Positions 1-5,632 of a stretch of 22,433 nt of DNA are shown here, one piece after another; position 1 is the first letter of the stretch; each line of letters opens with the position of its first letter. Source of the DNA: an uncultured Oscillospiraceae bacterium (lineage in GTDB: Bacteria > Bacillota > Clostridia > Oscillospirales > Oscillospiraceae). The position numbers and the translations under genes were made by a program. The notes beneath the pieces were generated by a model. It was not told where the DNA came from, did no database searches, and saw nothing but the letters and a program-made list of their open reading frames with translations. The stretch covers positions 1-22,433 of the forward strand of contig CAJUSG010000040.1 of the NCBI GenBank assembly GCA_910589085.1, written 5' to 3'.

Positions 1-16
1 GAAAGGTCGGCCCTCG

Positions 17-574
17 ATGCAGATCAGAACAAAAAACAAGGTTTACACGCTGGCCATGACCGCTATGATGGCGGCGGTTATCGCCGCAGTCAGCCCCTTC
101 GCCATCCCTATCGGCCCCACACCCATCACCCTGTGCACCCTGGCCCTCTACTTCTCCCCCTATATCCTGGGCTGGAAACGGGCCGCCCTGGCCACGCTGG
201 TCTACATCCTGCTGGGGATGGTAGGGATCCCGGTATTCAGCGGCTTTAAAGCCGGCCTGGGCGTGCTTATGGGGCCCACCGGCGGGTATATCCTGGGCTA
301 TATCCCCATGGCCGCCATGGCCGGCCTGGGGATTCAGACGGCCCCAAAAAGCAGAAAGCTCCAGCTGCTGGGCATGGCCGGGGCCACCGCCGTCCTCTAC
401 GCCTTCGGCACGGTCTGGTTCTGCTTTTTGTCGGGCAACAGCCTGGCCTACGCCGCAAAATGGTGCATTCTCCCCTTTATTCCGGGGGATTTGATGAAAA
501 TGGCCGCCGCCGTGACCCTGGGTCCCGTTCTGCGGGAGCGTCTGGTGCTGGCCGGCATCCACCCGGAAGGGTGA
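17..574 (+). CDS. bioY: Biotin transporter substrate-binding subunit BioY
   Basis: BioY is the integral-membrane S component that captures biotin; it works alone or with the ECF energy-coupling module (EcfA/A'/T). The 185-residue protein has the usual family length and about six hydrophobic segments. Family motifs are visible: GPTPITLCTLALYFSP near residues 32-47, GIPVFSGFKAGLGVLMGPTGGY near 70-91, and the C-terminal FIPGDLMKM near 153-161, matching the family pattern that ends in a GD-K signature. The ATG at 17 follows a modest GAAAGG ribosome site at 1-6. The promoter lies outside the window. No biotin-synthesis gene or ECF ATPase gene is adjacent here, so the protein probably shares a module encoded elsewhere. 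A strong terminator follows directly, so it is transcriptionally separate from the sigma-factor gene downstream. The family call is firm; whether it needs an energizing module cannot be seen. Confidence 0.95.
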   Translation: MQIRTKNKVYTLAMTAMMAAVIAAVSPFAIPIGPTPITLCTLALYFSPYILGWKRAALATLVYILLGMVGIPVFSGFKAGLGVLMGPTGGYILGYIPMAAMAGLGIQTAPKSRKLQLLGMAGATAVLYAFGTVWFCFLSGNSLAYAAKWCILPFIPGDLMKMAAAVTLGPVLRERLVLAGIHPEG

Positions 575-587
575 GCCCTCCCTCTCT

Positions 588-625
588 CCGCCGTCTCAGA
601 GCTTCTCTGAGGCGGCGGGATTTTT
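588..625 (+). terminator. Rho-independent terminator of bioY
   Basis: A 13-base stem (588-600 with 606-618, one G-T wobble) closes a 5-base loop and is followed by a run of five T at 621-625. It starts 13 bases after the bioY stop codon. Its T-tract abuts the -35 region of the next promoter. Confidence 0.9.
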
Positions 626-627
626 GC

Positions 628-656
628 TTGCTTTTCCGGGACCGGGGCAATATAAT
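628..656 (+). promoter_or_regulatory. Promoter of the sigma/anti-sigma operon
   Basis: A perfect TATAAT at 651-656 lies 17 bases after TTGCTT at 628-633, which matches TTGACA only in its first three bases. Transcription would begin near 663 and give a leader of about 70 bases. This looks like a housekeeping sigma-A type promoter, which would give basal expression of the ECF operon; no self-recognised ECF promoter could be identified with confidence. Confidence 0.6.
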
Positions 657-734
657 AGGGGTGAAAAAAATTTTTAAGAACGTGCAATAAAACGGCGCCC
701 CCGCGCGTTCCTAATGTGACAGGAGAAATGGACT

Positions 735-1313
735 ATGCTGGCTGCCTTGAGCGTCCAGACAACTGAAGAGGAGGCCCGGCGGCGCGGAGAGCTGGAACAG
801 CTCCTGCTCCGAACGGGGCAGGGGGACCGGGAGGCCTTTGCCCGGCTGTACGGCCTCACCAGAGACGGGGTGTACGCCCTGGCGCTGTCCCTGCTCCACG
901 ACGCCCACGAGGCCCAGGACATCGCTCAGGACACCTTTGTGAAGGTGTGGGAGAGCGCTCCGGCCTACCGGCCCCAGGGCTCGCCTATGGCCTGGCTGCT
1001 GACCGTCGCCCGGAATCTGGCCCGGACCCGGCTTCGCCAGGGCGGACGTCAGGTCGGGCTGGACGAGGAGGCGTGGAACGCCATCCCCGCCGCCGCACCC
1101 GACGTCTCCCCCGAGGACCGCCAGCTCCTCCAGGAGGCCCTGGCCCGGCTGAGCCCGGAGGAGCGGCAGATTGTCCTGCTCCACGCCGCGGCCGGGCTGA
1201 AGCACCGGGAAACCGCCCAGCTGCTGGAGCTGCCGCTGTCCACCGTCCTGTCAAAATACCACCGCGGGCTGAAAAAACTAAAGGCCCTGATGAAAGGAGA
1301 GGATCACCCATGA
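735..1313 (+). CDS. ECF-family RNA polymerase sigma factor
   Basis: Extracytoplasmic-function sigma factors direct RNA polymerase to a small stress or envelope regulon and are held inactive by a cognate anti-sigma factor. This 192-residue protein has sigma region 2 at about residues 33-101 (the DAHEAQDIAQDTFVKVW core is typical of ECF factors) and region 4 at about 128-187 (LSPEERQIVLLH, then the helix-turn-helix ETAQLLELPLSTVLSKYHRGL). There is no region 3, as expected for ECF factors. The ATG at 735 has an AGGAGA ribosome site at 721-726. An out-of-frame ATG at 728 opens only a 12-codon frame and is not used here. The gene ends in an ATGA overlap with the anti-sigma gene, the standard arrangement for a regulated pair. 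Its targets cannot be told from this window. Confidence 0.93.
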   Translation: MLAALSVQTTEEEARRRGELEQLLLRTGQGDREAFARLYGLTRDGVYALALSLLHDAHEAQDIAQDTFVKVWESAPAYRPQGSPMAWLLTVARNLARTRLRQGGRQVGLDEEAWNAIPAAAPDVSPEDRQLLQEALARLSPEERQIVLLHAAAGLKHRETAQLLELPLSTVLSKYHRGLKKLKALMKGEDHP

Positions 1314-2938
1314 CCGATCAGGAGCTGGATCGGCGTCTGGCCCAGGCCGTGAGCCATACTGCCCCTAACGATCTGGACACCATTCTCTCCCGCTGCGGTG
1401 CGCAAAACGGGAGTGTGATGGAAATGAAAGAATTGGACAATCAGAATATCATAGAGATGCAGCCGGTAAAGCCCGGAAGGAAGCTGCGCCCCTGGCTTGC
1501 CGCCGCCTGCGCCGCCCTGGTGCTGCTGGGGGCCGGAGGCGGCGGGCTGGTGTATCAGCAGAGCTATGCTGTGGCCTCTGTCGTCTCTCTGGATATCAAC
1601 CCCAGCATCGAGCTGAAGGTCAACCGGGGGGAGCGGGTCATCTCCTGCACCGCCCTGAATACCGAGGCGGCAGCGGTGCTGTTTGACATGAACGGCGGCG
1701 CCGATCTGAAGGGCACCAAGGTGGACGTGGCCGTGAACGCCATTGTGGGGGCCCTGGTGCGGGAGGGCTATATGGACAGCATCTCCTCCGCCATCCTCAT
1801 CTCGGTGGAGGACAAGGACCAGGAGCGGGCCGCACGGCTCCAGGCGGAGCTGGTGGCCTCGGTGGACGGTGTCCTCAAAACCCAGGCCCCGGGGACCTCG
1901 GTGCTCAGCCAGGTGCTGGACGCCAATGCCCCCGCAACCGAATATATGGCCTTCGACAGCGGCCTGTCCGCTGGAAAGGCCGCCCTGGTGCGGAAGGTGA
2001 TGGAGATGAACGGCACCATCGCCACCAACAGCACCACCGCCTTTGACCAGCTGGCCGCCCTCTCCGTGGAGGAGCTGAACGACCTGCTGGAGACAGGCGA
2101 AACACGCATCCCCATCGGCAAGAGCGCCGCCGCTATGGCGGTGGAGACCTACGCAGGAACATCCGCCCTCAACTCCACCACCACCGATGTGGACCCGGAG
2201 CTGGACGAAAATCCTCCCCACTACGAGGTGGAGCTGAAAACCGCCTGGGGCGAGTTTGACTATATGGTAGACGCCTTCACTGGCGAGGTGCTCAGCGGGC
2301 CCAAGGATGTGCTGAACATCCGCGCCGACACACCCGTTACCCCAGACCCAGCCTTGACAACCCCTGACACCACTCCCCCCGCAGAGAACAATGTCTGGCA
2401 GAATCCTGGAAACGCGGACGTTGTCAGTGGTACAGCAATCGATCAGGAGACCGCCAAAAAAGCCGCCTTGGACCACGCCGGCCTCACGGAGAGCCAGGTT
2501 ACCAATTGGAAGATTGAGCGGGACTGGGACGACAGCCGGCTGGAATATGAGATTGAGTTCTGGTGCGGCACCGCCGAGTACGACTACACCATCGACGGCT
2601 ACTCCTGCGCGGTCCTCAAGCATGAGGTGGACCACCACCAGGAGCATGACGCCCCCCACCACGGCGGGACCGGCGCCGGTACGGCCACGCCCTCTGGCGA
2701 TATCGGCGCCGGTACGGCCACGCCCTCCGGCGATATTGGCGCCGCGGCCGCCAAGGCCGCCGCCCTGGCCCACGCCGGCGTGACCGAGAGCCAGACCTCC
2801 AAGATGAAGGTGGAGCAGGATTGGGACGACGGCCGGCTGGAATACGAGGTTGAGTTCGATGTGGGCCGGACGGAGTATGAGTACACCATCGACGGAGTCA
2901 CCGGAGCAATTCTGGAGTATGAACAGGATATCGATTAG
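1310..2938 (+). CDS. Membrane anti-sigma factor with RsgI-like domain and PepSY repeats
   Basis: This is a 542-residue bitopic membrane protein, predicted to hold the upstream ECF sigma factor inactive. Residues 1-59 are cytosolic and would bind sigma. A membrane helix lies at about 60-82. Next comes an RsgI-type middle domain whose SLDINPSIEL motif is at 93-102; in studied RsgI proteins the peptide bond at this Asn-Pro (here Asn97-Pro98) is cut by self-cleavage. A loose PepSY-like unit follows at about 270-330, then two clear and mutually similar PepSY-type units at about 379-440 and 480-540 (both contain RLEYE and YTIDG). The linker between these is His-rich (about 438-451) and carries an 11-residue tandem repeat. 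The start is the ATG at 1310, after AAAGGAGAGG; the frame stays open upstream but only as a shadow of the sigma gene. The N-terminus does not resemble the RsgI_N domain of SigI-linked proteins. The stimulus is unknown. Confidence 0.85.
   Translation: MTDQELDRRLAQAVSHTAPNDLDTILSRCGAQNGSVMEMKELDNQNIIEMQPVKPGRKLRPWLAAACAALVLLGAGGGGLVYQQSYAVASVVSLDINPSIELKVNRGERVISCTALNTEAAAVLFDMNGGADLKGTKVDVAVNAIVGALVREGYMDSISSAILISVEDKDQERAARLQAELVASVDGVLKTQAPGTSVLSQVLDANAPATEYMAFDSGLSAGKAALVRKVMEMNGTIATNSTTAFDQLAALSVEELNDLLETGETRIPIGKSAAAMAVETYAGTSALNSTTTDVDPELDENPPHYEVELKTAWGEFDYMVDAFTGEVLSGPKDVLNIRADTPVTPDPALTTPDTTPPAENNVWQNPGNADVVSGTAIDQETAKKAALDHAGLTESQVTNWKIERDWDDSRLEYEIEFWCGTAEYDYTIDGYSCAVLKHEVDHHQEHDAPHHGGTGAGTATPSGDIGAGTATPSGDIGAAAAKAAALAHAGVTESQTSKMKVEQDWDDGRLEYEVEFDVGRTEYEYTIDGVTGAILEYEQDID
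2672..2737 (+). repeat. 33-base in-frame tandem duplication in the anti-sigma gene
   Basis: Two direct copies of a 33-base unit (2672-2704 and 2705-2737) differ at two silent third-codon positions (Ser TCT/TCC and Ile ATC/ATT). Each encodes GAGTATPSGDI. A partial third copy begins at 2738. It forms a flexible spacer between two PepSY-like units and probably varies in copy number between strains. Confidence 0.85.
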
Positions 2939-2944
2939 GGTATA

Positions 2945-2972
2945 AAAATGAGCGCCTTCCGGCGCTCATTTT
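2945..2972. terminator. Bidirectional terminator between the anti-sigma gene and znuB
   Basis: A 12-base perfect stem (AAAATGAGCGCC at 2945-2956, its complement at 2961-2972) encloses TTCC. A/T tracts lie on both sides, giving a U-tract for either strand. It ends the sigma operon on the plus strand and the metal-transport operon on the minus strand. Confidence 0.9.
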
Positions 2973-3815
2973 TTATTTTTTCCGGACCAGAAAGGTCACT
3001 GCGAACCACACCGCCAGGTACAGGGTGATGGCGGCACCGGCGGAGCCGCCCACGTAGTAGGAGGTCATCAGTCCGGCCACCCCGGCCAGCACCGCCCCCA
3101 GCAGAGAGAACAGGTGGTATTGCCGCATATTCCGGGCCACGTTCCGGGCGGCGGCGGCGGGGAGGACCAGCAGGGAATTGATGACAAGCAGTCCCACCCA
3201 GGTCATGGACAGGGTAACCACCACGGCGATGGCCACCGAGAACACCGTCTCCTGCCAGAAGACCCGCACCCCCCGGCTGTCCGCCAGGGCGGGGTGGACG
3301 GCGGAGAGCATCAGCTGGTTGAAGGAGGCCAGCCACAGCAGTACCACCAGCAGCAGAATCAGGGCCAGCAGCCCCACCTTCACCGGCTCCACCGAGAGGA
3401 TATCCCCCACCAGGAGGGCGTTGAACCGGGTGAAGGACCGGCCGTTGAGGGTGGACAGGAAGATGCCCAGAGCCACGGCGGTGGAGGAGAACACCCCGAT
3501 CACCGTATCGCTGGCCAGGGCGGTGCGGCGGCGGACCAGATTGAACAGCAGGGCGAAGAGAATGGCGAAAATCACCGCCGCCCAGGTGGGCTCGTGGAAG
3601 CCCCACAGAGCCCCGATGGCCATGCCGGTGAAGGCCGAGTGGCCCAGGGCGTCGGAGAAGAAGGACATCCGGCTGTGGACCACCATGGTGGACAGCAGCC
3701 CGAACAGAGGGGTGATTACCAGCACCGCCAGCAGGGCGTGCTTCATGAAGTACATCTCCCCCGGTACGGCCCACTCGAAGGGGAGCAGGTCCACCAGCGT
3801 GTACCAGATACTCAT
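2973..3815 (-). CDS. znuB: Zinc/manganese ABC transporter permease (ZnuB family)
   Basis: Membrane component of a metal-ion importer of the ABC-3 family. The 280-residue protein has about eight hydrophobic segments and family landmarks: SFFSDALGHSAFTGMAIG near residues 51-68, the GDILSV segment near 137-142, and MTWVGLLVINSLLVLPAAAARN near 204-225. It would dimerise and be driven by the ATPase encoded just upstream. Its ATG overlaps the ATPase stop codon by 4 bases (ATGA), which implies translational coupling. The stop codon abuts the bidirectional terminator, so this is the last gene of the operon. Zinc versus manganese cannot be separated from the permease alone; the His-rich binding protein in the same operon favours zinc. 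Confidence 0.93.
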   Translation of the reverse strand: MSIWYTLVDLLPFEWAVPGEMYFMKHALLAVLVITPLFGLLSTMVVHSRMSFFSDALGHSAFTGMAIGALWGFHEPTWAAVIFAILFALLFNLVRRRTALASDTVIGVFSSTAVALGIFLSTLNGRSFTRFNALLVGDILSVEPVKVGLLALILLLVVLLWLASFNQLMLSAVHPALADSRGVRVFWQETVFSVAIAVVVTLSMTWVGLLVINSLLVLPAAAARNVARNMRQYHLFSLLGAVLAGVAGLMTSYYVGGSAGAAITLYLAVWFAVTFLVRKK

Positions 3816-4615
3816 TCCGCCCCCCCCTTTCCCATCCGCAGGTGGAAGGTCTCATAGAACTCCGGGGAGGACAGGACCTCCTCCGGCGGGCCCGACTTCA
3901 GTACCCGGCGGTTGAGGAGGATCACCTTGTCGGCAAACTGGCTCAGGGTGGCGAAGTCGTGGGTGGACAGGAAGATGGACAGGTCGTACTGGGTGCGCAG
4001 CTCGTCCAGCATGTCCAGCAGCTGGTGCTCCCCCTCAATGTCCACCCCGGACAGGGGCTCATCCAGAATGAGGATGTGGGGCACCGGCTCCAGAGCCAGG
4101 GCCAGCAGCACCCGCTGGAGCTGGCCCCCCGACAGGCCCCCCATGGGCCTGTTGAGGAGGTCCTCCCCGTGGACCCGGGCCAGACAGGAGGCCGCCCGGT
4201 CCCGGTATTTTGGGGGGATGGGCAGCCACACCGGCCACCGGGCGGTGGCCGCAGTGAAGAAGTCCAGCACCGACACCGGGTCCCCCCGGTCGAAGCTGGG
4301 GGCCTGGGGGACATAGCCCACCAGGGGCCGGGTCCCGCCGGTGACCCCCCCGTCGGCCAGCCGGATGGCCGGTCCGCCCGCCGGCGAAAATGTGATTTTT
4401 CCCTTGTAGCTCATCTGGCCCAGGATACTGCGGAACAGGGTGGACTTCCCCGCCCCGTTGGGGCCGATCAGGGCCGCGATCTCCCCGCAGTGGAGGTGAA
4501 AGGACACCTCCTCCAGGATACTGTCCCCCTCCAGGCGGACGGACAGCCCCTCCAGCTTCAGGCAGCAGCTGTCCGCGCAGCCGGCGGACAGCTTGCCGTG
4601 CTTGATCTTTCTCAT
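3812..4615 (-). CDS. znuC: Zinc/manganese ABC transporter ATP-binding protein (ZnuC family)
   Basis: Cytoplasmic ATPase that powers metal import. In the 267-residue protein the Walker A motif GPNGAGKST is at 51-59, the Q-loop glutamine near 104, the signature LSGGQ at 161-165, Walker B ILILDEP at 181-187, and the switch histidine at 219. The start is the ATG at 4615, overlapping the znuA stop by 4 bases and preceded by a GGAGG-containing ribosome site inside znuA; the longer open frame to 4723 lies within znuA coding sequence and is not credible. The N-terminus carries about 17 extra residues with a small Cys cluster (Cys13, Cys17, Cys18) before the core domain begins. Whether that cluster binds metal is unknown. 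Confidence 0.93.
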   Translation of the reverse strand: MRKIKHGKLSAGCADSCCLKLEGLSVRLEGDSILEEVSFHLHCGEIAALIGPNGAGKSTLFRSILGQMSYKGKITFSPAGGPAIRLADGGVTGGTRPLVGYVPQAPSFDRGDPVSVLDFFTAATARWPVWLPIPPKYRDRAASCLARVHGEDLLNRPMGGLSGGQLQRVLLALALEPVPHILILDEPLSGVDIEGEHQLLDMLDELRTQYDLSIFLSTHDFATLSQFADKVILLNRRVLKSGPPEEVLSSPEFYETFHLRMGKGGAE

Positions 4616-5520
4616 CGCAGCGCCTCCGCAGCGGTCTGTAAGTTCTTCATCATCGCGTTCAAATAATCCTCCACGCCTGTTCCCTCCCCGGACATCACCA
4701 TGTCCAGCTGATACACTCCGCACCCCGTCTCCCGGCTGATGGCCTTTGCGGTGGCGTCGGAGCCGTTGACCTCGGTGAAAATCGCCGGGACGTCATACGC
4801 CCTCACCAGTTGGGTGATCTCCACAATCTCCTGGGCGCTGGCCTCGCTGCCCGCCTCCTCCTCAACGCTGGCCAGCAGCTCCAGCCCAAAGGCCCGGGCG
4901 AAATACTGGAAGCCGTCGTGGAAGGTAATCAGTCCTCCATATTGCTCCGGCAGCTCCCGGGTCTCTTTTTCCGCCTGGAGGAGTTTTTCCTCCGTTTTAA
5001 CCGCGTTGTCCTCATATTCGGCGGCGTGGTCCGGGTCCAGAAGGACCATGTTGTTTCTCAGGTTGGCCGCCATGATCCGGGCGTTGGCCGGGTCCATCCA
5101 GTAGTGGGGGTCCCAGTGGCCGTGGTCGTGGCCGTCCTCCCCATCCTCGTCGTGGTGGTGGGACAGGTTCTCCAGCAGTTCCACCCCCATGGAGCAGTCG
5201 ATCACCGCCGCGTCGGAGGTGGCCAACGCGTCCTCCAGAAACTCCTCCAGTCCCGCGCCGTTGAGGGCGATCACGTCCGCCCGCTCCAGCTTCTTCATGT
5301 CCGCCATAGACAGGGTGTAGTCGTGGAGACAGCTGGTGCTCCCCGTGTCCAGCCGCTCCACCGCCACGCCCTCCACCCCCTCGGTGAGGGAGGAGGCAAA
5401 AAGGTAGATGGGATAGGTGGTGCAGACAAGGGTGAGCCGGGCCCCCGCCTCCCCCGCCGGGGCGCAGGCGGGGAGGGTCAGAAAGGCGGACAGCAGGACA
5501 ATCAGGATGCTTTTTTTCAC
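4612..5520 (-). CDS. znuA: Zinc/manganese-binding lipoprotein (ZnuA family)
   Basis: Extracytoplasmic solute-binding protein of the cluster A-I metal importer. With a GTG start at 5520 it is 302 residues long. That start sits just after a GGAGGT ribosome site and gives a classical lipoprotein signal peptide with lipobox LPAC ending at Cys19; the ATG at 5544 would lie upstream of that ribosome site. Candidate metal ligands are His66 (CLHDYT), His139 (DPHYWMDP), His201 (FHDGFQ) and an acidic residue near 250 (FTEVNG). A His/Asp/Glu-rich flexible loop at about 121-135 (HHHDEDGEDGHDHGH) is typical of zinc-type members and points to zinc rather than manganese. It is the first gene of the three-gene operon. 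No convincing Zur box was seen between it and the palindromic element upstream. Confidence 0.93.
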   Translation of the reverse strand: MKKSILIVLLSAFLTLPACAPAGEAGARLTLVCTTYPIYLFASSLTEGVEGVAVERLDTGSTSCLHDYTLSMADMKKLERADVIALNGAGLEEFLEDALATSDAAVIDCSMGVELLENLSHHHDEDGEDGHDHGHWDPHYWMDPANARIMAANLRNNMVLLDPDHAAEYEDNAVKTEEKLLQAEKETRELPEQYGGLITFHDGFQYFARAFGLELLASVEEEAGSEASAQEIVEITQLVRAYDVPAIFTEVNGSDATAKAISRETGCGVYQLDMVMSGEGTGVEDYLNAMMKNLQTAAEALR

Positions 5521-5530
5521 AGGCACCTCC

Positions 5531-5625
5531 GTAATGTAGGGCAAGGGCTCTGCCCTTGCCTTCCACTTGGTTGTATTTTATCCCCTTTGGGGATAGGCAG
5601 GGGTAGAACCCCTGCCCTACATAAC
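5531..5625. repeat. Nested palindromic element with GTAGGGC-type ends
   Basis: A symmetrical 95-base element of three stacked palindromes. The outer arms (5531-5560 and 5596-5625) are inverted repeats matching at 25 of 30 positions, including the perfect core ATGTAGGGCA/TGCCCTACAT (5534-5543 and 5613-5622). Each arm is itself a hairpin (GCAAGGGC...GCCCTTGC, GCAGGGG...CCCCTGC). The centre holds a perfect 7-base-stem hairpin, TATCCCC-TTT-GGGGATA, at 5579-5595. It has no coding capacity and resembles a MITE or REP element. It fills the gap between the polysaccharide operon and znuA, so it may attenuate readthrough. A related element lies at 21977-22057. Confidence 0.7.
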
Positions 5626-5632
5626 GTTCTTT

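Noticed and set aside
1304..2773. Minus-strand open frame (489 codons) over the anti-sigma gene
   Set aside because: It is a shadow frame; the plus-strand gene has a start coupled to the sigma gene and recognisable domains.
5531..5625. CRISPR-like or simple terminator reading of the palindromic region
   Set aside because: There is no direct repeat-spacer pattern, and three nested palindromes with matching ends fit a mobile-type element better than a terminator alone.
5521..5632. Zur-type operator for the zinc operon
   Set aside because: The ATTACG and GTTATG fragments near the repeat do not form a convincing Zur dyad; the palindromic repeat itself explains the symmetry.
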